Assembly: GCF_030719295.1 (NCBI RefSeq)
Contig: NZ_CP120997.1
Span: 1-64,000 of the forward strand
Source of the DNA: Streptomyces sp. Mut1
GTDB taxonomy: Bacteria; Actinomycetota; Actinomycetes; Streptomycetales; Streptomycetaceae
DNA length: 64,000 nucleotides
Direction of reading: 5' to 3'
Shown here piece after piece: positions 25,323-33,643 of this stretch (position 1 is its first letter; each line of letters starts with the position of its first letter). Under the pieces are notes generated by a model that was given only the letters and a program-made list of their open reading frames with translations, searched no databases and had not been told where the DNA came from. Both the position numbers and the translations under genes were made by a program.

Positions 25323-25639
25323 TCACGACCGCCCGCGCAGTGCATGGCGCGGGAGCATCATTAAGCCTGTGCGGGGTCGGGGGGCGGCAGACGAGATACG
25401 GCCAATGTCATCGTCACTCGTCGTTGGCGGTGTCCGAATCCCGTAGCGGCCGCAGCCCGCCCGGCCGGGGAGTCGGAAAAGGTACCGGTCGAGTTCGCGT
25501 TCCATCCAGATGGCGAGTTCTGCCTTGTGCCCGCCAGCATCCGGGCGATGTCCGCGACCGGCCTCTCCGGCTGGAATAACACCCACTCGACCGCGTCGTT
25601 CCCGCACTCTTCCGGAAGGAACTGCCCTCCACGAGCCAT
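25323..25639 (-). pseudogene. small hypothetical gene broken by one frameshift
   Basis: From ATG 25639, after AGGTGGAAGG, it reads ARGGQFLPEECGNDAVEWVL, then FQPERPVADIARMLAG, and continues in another frame as HKAELAIWMERELDRYLF to the stop at 25323. A single-base change near 25535 joins the two into a protein of about 104 aa. The family is not recognised. Confidence 0.45.
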
Positions 25640-26601
25640 GGCGGACCTTCCACCTGCGGACCGCCACGCGACCTGCTGTTCAGGTGCTGGCATCCAGAGG
25701 TCACCTCTGCTCACCCCTGTGACCCGACCCCGCACTACAAGGCCGGCCGCGGGCCGGGCGGTGAATGAGGTTCTGGACGGCTGTTCCCCGTCTGTCGGTG
25801 TCACTCTCACGCCCGACGGCGGCGTCTGTGTCGCCGACGACAGGGCGGGGGCGGGGGCGGTCCCGGGCTCGATGCCCTGCCGGGCTGCTGACAGCCGCGG
25901 GCCCCGGCTTCGACGCCGATCGGATCGGCGGGAGCCTGACTGGGGTCGTTTCGGTGTAGCTGGACCGTCCCGAGTTCTAGGGCTCCAGGCGCGGTTTGCC
26001 GGGCAACGCCGGCGTACGCGCCTGCGCCGGACAGGCCGTCCAGGACCACCTCGGCAGGTGGCTGAAGGACAATCCGCAGCAGGCAGGCCGCAGCCGTCAT
26101 CGACCGGATCGTCCGCGGTGCTCGGGGTGCCCGGGGTGCCCGGGGTGCTCGCGGTGCCCGGGGTGCTCGCCAAGGCTGACCAGCGACGGATGCAGGAAGC
26201 TCCTGCACAAGCAGCGCGGAACTCCGTTGGACATCACGTGCCGTCCGACCACGTGGCGATCGGTCTCTGACCGGAGTTCCTCGGTCCGGGCGCTCGCCGT
26301 CGCGCTGCCCGAGGACTACGGCCGGCGCCTGTTCGCTGAGGCCGAATACGTGATGGGCCAGGCTGACGACTGTCCACAGCGGCCTTCTCGGGGCCCGGAC
26401 CGTACGCTACGTGGTCCTGTACGAACGGCTGGACCGCCTCCAGGACGCCGTGGCCGACTGGAAGGAACCCGCCTCGGCCGCCCCCTCATCGTCACCCCGT
26501 GCCTCCTCCCCCATGCGGGCCTCGCTTCCAGGACGCACGGTCGCCGGATGGCCGGGCGGGGCCGGACGGCTCCACGTGTCGGCCCACGAGGGGCGCGTCC
26601 G
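25640..26601. other. 962-base stretch without a supported gene
   Basis: Only short stretches look protein-like, such as VALPEDYGRRLFAEAEYVM around 26310 and YERLDRLQDAVADW around 26420, both on the plus strand. They have no starts and are probably fragments of lost genes. A small tandem repeat lies at 26115-26168. Confidence 0.5.
26115..26168 (+). repeat. six tandem 9-base repeats
   Basis: Six head-to-tail copies of GSGGTGCYC (gcggtgctc, ggggtgccc, ggggtgccc, ggggtgctc, gcggtgccc, ggggtgctc). It lies in decayed DNA and is outside any supported gene. Confidence 0.75.
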
Positions 26602-27459
26602 TCAGTCCTCGCCGAAGTCGTGGTCGGGGTGGTTGGCCTCGCCCACGCGCCAGTAGCCGCGCGTGGTCACCTGCGGGCGCGGCAGCATCCGCTCGCCGAG
26701 GAGGTAGGAGCGGGCCTTGCGGACCGCCGATGCCTCGCAGGCGATCCAGATGTGCGTGTCGTCCGCGAGGTCGGCCCGGTGGCAGGTGTCGACAAGGGCG
26801 GCGCCCGGCTCGCCTGCACGGTCGTGCCAGGTCACTACGACACCAGCGGGTGCCGGCAGGCCGATGCGGTCCTCGGGGCCGGCCGCTTCCAGGTGCACCT
26901 GCCCGGTGACATCGTCCGGCAGCGCTTCGAGCAGGGTGGCGATGGCGGGCAGGGCGCTCTCGTCGCCGCCGATCCACCAGGAGGCCGCCGCCGGGTCGAC
27001 GCAGAAGCCGCCGCCCGGGCCGCCGATGGCGGCTCGGCTGCCGGGCTCGGCCTGCGCGGCCCACCGCGCGGCCGGCCCGTCGCCGTGCAGAACGAACCAG
27101 ACCTCAAGGGTGCGGGCCTGGGCGTCGAAGCGTCGGGGCGTGTACGTCCGCATCACCGGTCGGCCGTCGGGCCATGCGAGGTGGCCGTCCGGGCCGGCCA
27201 CCGGCCGCGCGACGTTGCCGTCGGCGTCCGGCAGGAAGAGCTTGATGTGCGCCGTCGGGGCGGGCTCGGCGAATCCGGCGAGGGACTCGCCCGCGAACAC
27301 CACCGACAGCATGCGCGGGGTCAGCGGCCGGACGTCGACGACCTCGACCTGGCGCGGCGGACGGCGGCGCGGGCCACCGGGACGGGCTTCGCCTCGGGGA
27401 GGCCTTTGGCCACCGGGGCGGCCTGAGTCCGGGGAAAGGGACAAGGAGTGCTCCTTCAC
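26602..27459 (-). CDS. siderophore-interacting-type FAD/NAD(P)H reductase
   Basis: 285 aa from GTG 27459, overlapping the aldolase stop (GTGA). The FAD-binding motif MRTYTPRRFD (about 110) and the C-terminal NAD(P)H part (WIGGDESALPAIATLLEALP; CEASAVRKARSYLL) define the SIP (FAD_binding_9) family. Such enzymes reduce ferric siderophores or free flavin. Being the last gene of a catabolic operon, it may rather supply electrons to an oxygenase, or help iron uptake; which one cannot be told from sequence. Confidence 0.82.
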   Translation of the reverse strand: MKEHSLSLSPDSGRPGGQRPPRGEARPGGPRRRPPRQVEVVDVRPLTPRMLSVVFAGESLAGFAEPAPTAHIKLFLPDADGNVARPVAGPDGHLAWPDGRPVMRTYTPRRFDAQARTLEVWFVLHGDGPAARWAAQAEPGSRAAIGGPGGGFCVDPAAASWWIGGDESALPAIATLLEALPDDVTGQVHLEAAGPEDRIGLPAPAGVVVTWHDRAGEPGAALVDTCHRADLADDTHIWIACEASAVRKARSYLLGERMLPRPQVTTRGYWRVGEANHPDHDFGED

Positions 27460-28250
27460 TTGCCTGCGCGGCCCGGGGCGGGCGCGCCGGTGAACTGCTC
27501 GGCCAAGGCTTCGGAGCCTCGGGCGAGCATCGCGACGTCGGCGCCGACCAGGACGAACGACGCACCGTGTTCGAGGTAGGCCGACGCGACGGCTGGGTCG
27601 AAGGCATTGACGCCGACGGGCTTGCCGGCGCTGCGGACCGCGTCGAAGGTGCGCTCGACCGCGGACACCACCTCGGGGTGGGTCTGCTTGCCGAGCAGAC
27701 CCATTGACGCGGCGAGGTCGGACGGGCCGACGAAGACACCGTCGATGCCGTCGACCGCGGCGATCGCGGCAGCGTTCTCGGCGCTGGTGACCGACTCGAT
27801 CTGGACGAACAGCGAGACGTGTTCGTCCGCGTTGGCCAGGTAGTCGTCGACGCGGTTCCAGCGGGCCGAGCGGGCGAGGGCCGAGCCGACCCCGCGGTTG
27901 CCGCGTGGCGGGTAGCGCACCGCCCGCACGGCCGTCTCCGCCTGCTCCGGGGTGTCGATCATGGGAATCAGGATGTTCTGGGCCCCGAGGTCGAGGATCT
28001 GCTTGATCATGACCGGCAGCAGGCCCGGCGCGCGGACGAGTGGGCTGACCGGGTAGGCGGCGACCGCCTGGAGCTGCGCGAGCACCGACTCCAATTGGTT
28101 GGGCCCGTGCTCCATGTCGATCAGCAGCCAGTCGAGGCCGCCGCCCGCGCAGATCTCGGCGACGAGCGGGCTGCCGCTGCACACCCACATGCCGGCCAGG
28201 GGGCGGTCGGAGGCGGCGAGCGCATCGCGGAAGTTCGGCGGAAGGTTCAC
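27456..28250 (-). CDS. HpcH/HpaI-family class II aldolase
   Basis: 264 aa from GTG 28250 (GTGA overlap with the hydratase). Signature pieces are LDWLLIDMEHGPNQ, with the metal-binding Glu, NILIPMIDTPEQAE, RGNRGVGSALAR and the second metal region VQIESVTSAENAAAI. Family members split 4-hydroxy-2-oxo acids into pyruvate and an aldehyde, the last step of meta-type aromatic degradation. Following a 2-oxo-alkenoate hydratase in the same operon, it should cleave the hydrated product. Confidence 0.88.
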   Translation of the reverse strand: MNLPPNFRDALAASDRPLAGMWVCSGSPLVAEICAGGGLDWLLIDMEHGPNQLESVLAQLQAVAAYPVSPLVRAPGLLPVMIKQILDLGAQNILIPMIDTPEQAETAVRAVRYPPRGNRGVGSALARSARWNRVDDYLANADEHVSLFVQIESVTSAENAAAIAAVDGIDGVFVGPSDLAASMGLLGKQTHPEVVSAVERTFDAVRSAGKPVGVNAFDPAVASAYLEHGASFVLVGADVAMLARGSEALAEQFTGAPAPGRAGK

Positions 28251-29032
28251 CGGAAGGCGCACGAGATCGTTCCCATCGTTCCGTAGTCGCAGAGCACCGA
28301 GTCGCCGCGAGAGATCCACATCGGCCGGGTGAAGGACCCGGCGAGGATCAGTTCGCCGGCGTCGAGGCCGGTGCCGTGCTGGTGGAGTTTGTTGGCGAGC
28401 CACGCCACGCCCGTGGCGGGGTGGTTGAGCACACCGGCGGCGACGCCGGTCTCCTCGATCGTCTCGTTGCGGTAGAGCAGCGCGGAGATCCAGCGCAGGT
28501 CGACCGCGTGGGGTGCGACGGGGTTGCCGCCGAGCACCATGCCGCCGTAGGCGGCGTTGTCCGCGATGGTGTCGACGATCGTGCGTCCCGCGAGTTCGAA
28601 GTGTGAGTTGAGGATCTCCAGCGCGGGGATGACGTACTCCGTCGCCCGGAGCACGTCGAAGACGGTGCAGTGCGGGCCCTTCAGCGGTGCCTTGAGCAGG
28701 AAGGCTAGTTCGACTTCGATGCGGACGTTGGAGAACGCGTCGAACGGGACGACGGCGCTGTTGTCCCAGACTGTGTCGTCGAACATGACGCCGTAGTCCG
28801 GCTCGGAGATGCCCGTCGCCGCCTGCATCGCCCTGGACGTCAGACCGATCTTGCGGCCGACGAGGCGGCGGCCGGCCTCGATGCGCCGGTCGCGCCAGAG
28901 CCCTTGGATGGCGTACGAGTCCTCCACCGTCGCCTCGGGATGCCGGGCGGTGATGCGCGGCAGCACGGTGCGTTCGGTGTGTGCCCGCTCGATCTCGGCG
29001 GCGAGGTCGGCACGGGTCTTGTCGGGAAGCAT
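28247..29032 (-). CDS. 2-oxo-alkenoate hydratase (MhpD/HpaH family)
   Basis: 261 aa from ATG 29032, two bases after the GntR stop. Matches to the family are GRKIGLTSRAMQAATGISEP, YGVMFDDTVW, RIEVELAFLLKAPL (metal-binding Glu pair) and a C-terminal GDSVLCDYGTMGTIS. These enzymes add water to 2-oxopent-4-enoate or 2-oxohept-4-ene-1,7-dioate, giving the aldolase substrate. The presence of both steps side by side is strong evidence for a pathway ending in pyruvate. Confidence 0.88.
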   Translation of the reverse strand: MLPDKTRADLAAEIERAHTERTVLPRITARHPEATVEDSYAIQGLWRDRRIEAGRRLVGRKIGLTSRAMQAATGISEPDYGVMFDDTVWDNSAVVPFDAFSNVRIEVELAFLLKAPLKGPHCTVFDVLRATEYVIPALEILNSHFELAGRTIVDTIADNAAYGGMVLGGNPVAPHAVDLRWISALLYRNETIEETGVAAGVLNHPATGVAWLANKLHQHGTGLDAGELILAGSFTRPMWISRGDSVLCDYGTMGTISCAFR

Positions 29033-29034
29033 CG

Positions 29035-29745
29035 TCAGGCTCCTTGGCCGGCGCGGTCGTCGTGGTGCGGGCTGTGTGCGCCGTCGGGCTGGTGGGTGCG
29101 GAAGGCGTCGAGGGAGCGTGTGCGGTGCAGGCGTACCGCCTGTTCGACCCGGTCGGGCGTCCCGTCGCCCTCGATGAGGTCGAGCAGTTCGTCGTGCTCG
29201 CACACCGATTCCTTGGGGCGGTGGGGGACGAGCCCGAAGATCGAGTCGCGCATGTGGCCCAGCCGGGACCACTCCCCGTCGACCAGGTCCAGCAGCCGGG
29301 GGTTGGGGCACCTGGAGTAGAGGGTGTGGTGGAACTCCTGGTTGAGCGCGGTGAAGCGCCGGAAGTCGAATTGGCCGAGCGCGGTGCGCATGGCCGCGTT
29401 GAGTTTCCGGGCTTGCGCCATGTCCCGCCGGGTGAGGTGGGGAGTCGAGAGCGCCGTCGCCGCGCTCTCCAGCACGGTGATGACCTCAACCGCGTGGATG
29501 TAGCGGTCCGGGTCGGCCATGGAGACGCTCGCGCCCACGTTGGGCTCGAAGGTCACCAGGCCCTCGGCCGTGAGGTGGCTGATGGCCTCGCGGACCGGCA
29601 CCACGCTCATGCCGAGCTGGCCGGCGAGCGTCGTCAGGACGAGGCGGTAGCCGGGGCCGAACGCCCCGGACGTGATCCGCTCCCGGATCCACTCGTAGGC
29701 GACCCGTGACTTGCTCGCGGCCGGTGCCGGCCGGGTCCGGGTCAC
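29035..29745 (-). CDS. GntR-family (FCD) transcriptional regulator
   Basis: 236 aa from GTG 29745 (GTGA overlap with the RraA-like gene). The N-terminal winged helix (YEWIRERITSGAFGPGYRLV; MSVVPVREAISHLTAEGLV) is followed by an FCD ligand-binding domain with metal-type histidines (NQEFHHTLYSRC, CEHDELLDLIEGDG). It resembles the divergent GntR gene at 30578. It is placed inside the operon that it may control. Confidence 0.88.
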   Translation of the reverse strand: MTRTRPAPAASKSRVAYEWIRERITSGAFGPGYRLVLTTLAGQLGMSVVPVREAISHLTAEGLVTFEPNVGASVSMADPDRYIHAVEVITVLESAATALSTPHLTRRDMAQARKLNAAMRTALGQFDFRRFTALNQEFHHTLYSRCPNPRLLDLVDGEWSRLGHMRDSIFGLVPHRPKESVCEHDELLDLIEGDGTPDRVEQAVRLHRTRSLDAFRTHQPDGAHSPHHDDRAGQGA

Positions 29746-30539
29746 GAGTCGGTCCGCGCCGTGTCCGACGGCGCCCTGCCCGCGGACGCCGCGTCCGGCG
29801 GCGCCGTCTCCGGCCGGGCGGAGTGCTCGGCCTCGTACGTCGCCCGCCATTCGGCGTTCATCGGGAAGAGCCCCTCGACGGGGTGTCCCTCGGCGACCTT
29901 TCCGGCGATCCAGCCGTCCTCCTCCTCTTGGGCGATGGCGGCGTCGGCGACCGCCTCCGCCATTTCCGGCGGGATCACGACGACCCCGTCGGTGTCGCCG
30001 ACGAGGATGTCGCCGGGCTGCACGGTGGCACCACCGCACGCGATGGTGAGGTCGGCGTCCCAGGGAACGTGCTTGCGGCCGAGCACGGCGGGGTGTGGCC
30101 CCGCGGTGAAGACGGGGATGCCGACGGCGGCGACGGCTTCGGCGTCGCGCACGCCGCCGTCGGTCACGACGGCGGCGGCGCCGCGGGCATGGGCGCGGAT
30201 GGCGAGGACGTCACCGAGCGTGGCCGATCCTCTCTCGCCGCGTGCCTCGATGACGAGGACCTCTCCCTCCGCCACGGAGTCGAAGGTGCGTTTCTGCGCG
30301 TTGTAGCCCCCTCCGTGGCTGCGGAAGAGGTCCTCGCGGAAGGGAACGAAACGCAGCGTCCGGGCGGTGCCGACGAACTTCTGTCCCGCCACGAGAGGAC
30401 GGACGCCGTCGATGAACACGCCTTCAAGGCCCCGGCGGCGCAGCTGGGCCGAGAGTCCGGCCACCGGCACCGACGCGAGTTTCGCCCGTAGTGCTGGGGT
30501 GAGGGGGGAGGCGGGTGTGGTGTTCAAGGAAGGGCTCAC
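29742..30539 (-). CDS. RraA-like / 4-hydroxy-4-methyl-2-oxoglutarate aldolase family protein
   Basis: 265 aa from GTG 30539; an upstream ATG at 30602 would overlap the divergent gene. Key blocks are TLGDVLAIRAHARGAAAVVT, DGGVRDAEAV and VQPGDILVGDTDGVVVIP, typical of the RraA/HMG aldolase fold, with the substrate Arg and the metal Asp in the DGGVRD block. Members cleave branched 2-oxo diacids or decarboxylate oxaloacetate. First gene of the operon. In this setting it is more likely a catabolic lyase than an RNase E regulator. Confidence 0.82.
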   Translation of the reverse strand: MSPSLNTTPASPLTPALRAKLASVPVAGLSAQLRRRGLEGVFIDGVRPLVAGQKFVGTARTLRFVPFREDLFRSHGGGYNAQKRTFDSVAEGEVLVIEARGERGSATLGDVLAIRAHARGAAAVVTDGGVRDAEAVAAVGIPVFTAGPHPAVLGRKHVPWDADLTIACGGATVQPGDILVGDTDGVVVIPPEMAEAVADAAIAQEEEDGWIAGKVAEGHPVEGLFPMNAEWRATYEAEHSARPETAPPDAASAGRAPSDTARTDS

Positions 30540-30543
30540 TTCA

Positions 30544-30560
30544 ATATCGTGTACGGAATT
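30544..30560. promoter_or_regulatory. candidate GntR operator between divergent promoters
   Basis: ATATCGTGTACGGAATT lies in the 38-base gap between the RraA-like and GntR genes. The core ATCGTGTACG recurs, inverted, at 37637-37648 in the main divergent promoter of the cluster. Confidence 0.5.
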
Positions 30561-30577
30561 GTGGTTGGATCTGCTGC

Positions 30578-31237
30578 ATGGCGACCAAGACCGAACAGGC
30601 ATTCATGATCCTCAAGGAACGGATCATGAACGGTACTTATGGGCCGGGGCACCGCCTGGTCATCGACCAGTTGGTGCGCGAGCACGGCATCAGCTCGGTG
30701 CCGTGGCGCGAGTCCCTGCGCCGGCTCCAGGCCGAGGGCTGGGTGGAGATCGTGCCCAACGTCGGCGCGTTGGTGGCGACGTTCGACACCGACGCGTGGC
30801 AGCAGGGTCTGCAGATCGTGGCGCGCCTCGGCGGCTACGCGACGGCGCTGTCGGCGCCCCATCTGACCGAGGCCGACCTGACGGCGGCCCATACACTGGA
30901 CCGGCAGATGAAGGAGGCGCTCGCCGCCTTCGACCCGGCCCGCTTCGGCCGGCTCAACCGGGAGTTCCATCGGCTGCTCGCGTGCCGCTGCCCCGACCGC
31001 CGTCTCGTCGACATGGTCGACAACGAATGGGCCCGGCTCGAAATCGTCCGCAAGTCGGCCTTCTGGTACGCCCCCGGTCGCGCCCAGGCCGCCATCGCCG
31101 AGCACGAGGGCATCCTCCACCTCATCGAGGCCGGCGCGTCGGCCGAGGCCGTTGAGGCGGCCGCGAAGCAGCACGAGATCAACACCATCGAGGCGGTCAC
31201 GACGTACGAGGCCACCCTGCCCGACCAGCAGTTCTGA
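30578..31237 (+). CDS. GntR-family (FCD) transcriptional regulator
   Basis: 219 aa from ATG 30578. Winged helix-turn-helix at residues 5-70 (MILKERIMNGTYGPGHRLVI; ISSVPWRESLRRLQAEGW) and FCD domain after 75, with REFHRLLACRCPD and AEHEGILHLIEAG. Close in length and motifs to the GntR protein at 29035-29745, suggesting an ancient duplication. Divergent from the RraA operon and convergent with the DUF3500 gene, 12 bases apart. Probably a repressor responding to a pathway intermediate. Confidence 0.88.
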   Translation: MATKTEQAFMILKERIMNGTYGPGHRLVIDQLVREHGISSVPWRESLRRLQAEGWVEIVPNVGALVATFDTDAWQQGLQIVARLGGYATALSAPHLTEADLTAAHTLDRQMKEALAAFDPARFGRLNREFHRLLACRCPDRRLVDMVDNEWARLEIVRKSAFWYAPGRAQAAIAEHEGILHLIEAGASAEAVEAAAKQHEINTIEAVTTYEATLPDQQF

Positions 31238-31249
31238 AAGCGGCACGGC

Positions 31250-32575
31250 TCACTCGCCCCGCTCGCGCCACCGGGCGATGAGCGCCTTGGCGTAGTCGTT
31301 GCCGTTGGGGTGCCGGAGCGTGGTGTGCGCGTGGAACCGCGCGGGCAGCTTGTTGCTCAGCCACACCCCGGCGTGGTCGTCGAACTCCGCGATCAGTACC
31401 GGGCTGTGCACCCGGAAGTAGAACGGCTGGGAGCCGTCCGTCGCGCCGTACCAGGAGAACCACGTCTCGTCGAGGTGCGCGTCGTACTCCGCCAGGGCGA
31501 GTTCGCGCTGCCCCTCGACCAGCAGACGCAGGAAGTCGGCGACGACACGGCGGAGCAGGTCGCGCTGCGCTTCGTCGAGTTCGTCCGCCGGGATCCCCTC
31601 GTACGGGATCACCCGGTTGTCGCGGAACGCGCCCGCGACGTGCCGCTCGTCGGCGGGGTGCAGCCGTCCCTCCGGCATCGCCGGGTCGAGTACGGACTCG
31701 AAGACGACGGCCCGGTCGCGCTGGGCGGCCGTGAGGGAGCCCGCCAATTCGAGGGCGAGCCGCTCCCGCTCCGCGAACAGCGGCTCATGGTGGCCGGCTG
31801 TGTCGTCCATGAGCGCGGGCTCGGCGCCGAGGAACACCGGAGCGATGACGTGCCGGCCCCCCACGGAGACGAAGTTCAGGGCCACGTGGTGGCCGAAGAG
31901 CTGCCAGCCCCACGGCTCACCCGCCGCGCCCGCCGCCGGGTCGCCGAAGACGGAGAACCAGTAACTGTGCCGGTTCATGACCGTGGGCAGGCCGACCAGG
32001 TCGCCGAGCCGGCCGTTGAGCTCCATCGCGCCCTCGACCCGGGCGTAGCCCTCGGGGCTGAGGGACGCGCGGAGGACGCCGTGGATCGCCGCCTTCTTGT
32101 CGTCGGTGAGCACCTCCATCCTCAATCCCACGCGGTAGACCATGAACTCGGGGTTGCTCCACGCCCGCCACTGCGGCGCGTCGATGTCGTAGCGGACCGC
32201 GTCCAGCTCACCGGGGGTGAGCATCCCGAGGAAACGGTCGGCGGCCTCGGCGGGCCCGCCCCCGGTGTCCGACGGCGCGGCGGAGCTCAGGGCGTAGAGC
32301 CCTTCGCGCACCGCGCCGTCGGAGGTGATCCCGACGAACGGCTCACGGTAGAGGCCGTCCCAGTACGTGAGGAGGTCGCGCAGGAAGGGCGCCTGGTAGC
32401 GGTTCTGGGCGAACTCCTCATAGGTCATCCCGCGGACCTCGGCGAGCTTGGGGTCGTCGAGGTCGAGCAGGAAGGTGCGATAGCTGTCGTCGGTGAGCTC
32501 GACCGCCTCCTCACGGCCCGTCGTGCGGGAGGTCGTGAAGAAGCCGTCGATGTCCTCGTCAGGTAGGGCGCTCAT
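31250..32575 (-). CDS. DUF3500 protein, copy 1
   Basis: 441 aa from ATG 32575. No characterised reaction is known to me for this family. It shares with the second copy (41518-42726) the blocks YWFS.FG.P, WGWQLFGHH (around residue 225), APVFLGAEPALMDD and, near the C-terminus, RFHAHTTLRHPNGNDYAKAL. The conserved His residues (GHH and HAHT) could form a metal site. No signal peptide or membrane helix. It is the last gene of the ABC-transporter/amidohydrolase operon, which links it to the imported compound. Confidence 0.82.
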   Translation of the reverse strand: MSALPDEDIDGFFTTSRTTGREEAVELTDDSYRTFLLDLDDPKLAEVRGMTYEEFAQNRYQAPFLRDLLTYWDGLYREPFVGITSDGAVREGLYALSSAAPSDTGGGPAEAADRFLGMLTPGELDAVRYDIDAPQWRAWSNPEFMVYRVGLRMEVLTDDKKAAIHGVLRASLSPEGYARVEGAMELNGRLGDLVGLPTVMNRHSYWFSVFGDPAAGAAGEPWGWQLFGHHVALNFVSVGGRHVIAPVFLGAEPALMDDTAGHHEPLFAERERLALELAGSLTAAQRDRAVVFESVLDPAMPEGRLHPADERHVAGAFRDNRVIPYEGIPADELDEAQRDLLRRVVADFLRLLVEGQRELALAEYDAHLDETWFSWYGATDGSQPFYFRVHSPVLIAEFDDHAGVWLSNKLPARFHAHTTLRHPNGNDYAKALIARWRERGE

Positions 32576-32596
32576 CGGTCTCACTCTGCTCGGGTG

Positions 32597-33643
32597 TCAG
32601 ATCGGGAGGTTGAACATCTTCTTCGCGTTGCCGTGGAAGACGGCCTCGCGGTCGGCGTCGCTGATCTCAAGCTCGTTCCGGACGAATTCGACGCCCTGGC
32701 TCATCCAGGAGCGGAAGACGGGGAACGAGGAGCCGAACATGTAGTGGTCGGCGCCGTTGATCTTCAGTGCCGCCTCGACCTGGATCTTGCCCCAGGAGTG
32801 CGGGTGGGTGAGGTCGAAGAAGATGTTGTTCTCCAAGTACTGCTTGATCTTGTCGCCGCCGGTCGTCGACAGGCGCTGCATCGCCTCGCCGGCCTTGGGT
32901 GCGTGCGGGGTGAGCAGGTCCGTGGCCGCGAACCAGTTGCCGCCGAGCATCGTGTGGATGAACTTCAGGTCGGGGAACTCCTCGAACATGCCGCTGAACA
33001 GCTCGCGCCCGACCGCGATGCCCTGGTCCATGATGCGGCCGTACTCACGACGGAAGTTCTGGTACTCGATGACCGACTTCCACTCCACCGGGAGCGGCGT
33101 GTGGTGGACGATGACCGGGACCTTCTTGTCGTTGAGCACCTTGAGGTAGGGCTTGAACGCCTCGTCGTCGAGGTAGAGCTGGCCGTAGTGGCAGGCGAGC
33201 TGGACGCCCACGGCTCCGTTGTCGAGGCAGCGCTCCAGCTCGTAGATGTTCTCCTTGCCGCCCCACGGCGGGAGGCAGGCGGTCGAGAACAGCCGGCCGT
33301 TGGACTCGGCGACGATCTTGGCGGCGTTGTCGTTGACGGCCTTGCAGGTCTCAAGGCCGAGCCACTCCTGCCAGACCGGGACGCGCATGATGCCGTAGTC
33401 GACACCCGCGTCGTCCATGGCCTTCAGCTTCGCCTCGGTCGAGTAGTCGCCCTCGACGTAGTTGAGGTTGGCGTAGCCCTTCGGCTTCTCCAGAACCAGC
33501 TGCTTCTTGCCGTCCTCCATGGTGATGACACGGGCGATCTCGCCGAAGCCGCGCGGAGCGCTGTTGAGGAAGCCGTTGAGGATCTTCTCGTTCGTGAACA
33601 GGTCCTCGGGCAGGTGGTGGATGTTGATGTCGACGACGGTCAT
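32597..33643 (-). CDS. amidohydrolase-2 family protein with altered metal ligands
   Basis: 348 aa from ATG 33643, overlapping the ABC ATPase stop (ATGA). The fold features are a start VVDINIHHLPED, then PVIVHHTPLP, LKFIHTMLGGNW and a C-terminal YMFGSSFPVF. In the ACMSD/gamma-resorcylate decarboxylase group these positions are DxHxHxxP, H, H and GSDxP. Here the first His of HxH is Asn and the last Asp is Ser, so metal binding may differ. Possible roles are decarboxylase or hydrolase on a cyclic acid. Position after the transporter suggests it acts early on the substrate. Confidence 0.82.
   Translation of the reverse strand: MTVVDINIHHLPEDLFTNEKILNGFLNSAPRGFGEIARVITMEDGKKQLVLEKPKGYANLNYVEGDYSTEAKLKAMDDAGVDYGIMRVPVWQEWLGLETCKAVNDNAAKIVAESNGRLFSTACLPPWGGKENIYELERCLDNGAVGVQLACHYGQLYLDDEAFKPYLKVLNDKKVPVIVHHTPLPVEWKSVIEYQNFRREYGRIMDQGIAVGRELFSGMFEEFPDLKFIHTMLGGNWFAATDLLTPHAPKAGEAMQRLSTTGGDKIKQYLENNIFFDLTHPHSWGKIQVEAALKINGADHYMFGSSFPVFRSWMSQGVEFVRNELEISDADREAVFHGNAKKMFNLPI

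Noticed and set aside
29742..30539. RraA as regulator of RNase E
   Set aside because: The family name comes from E. coli; within a hydratase/aldolase operon a lyase role is more likely.
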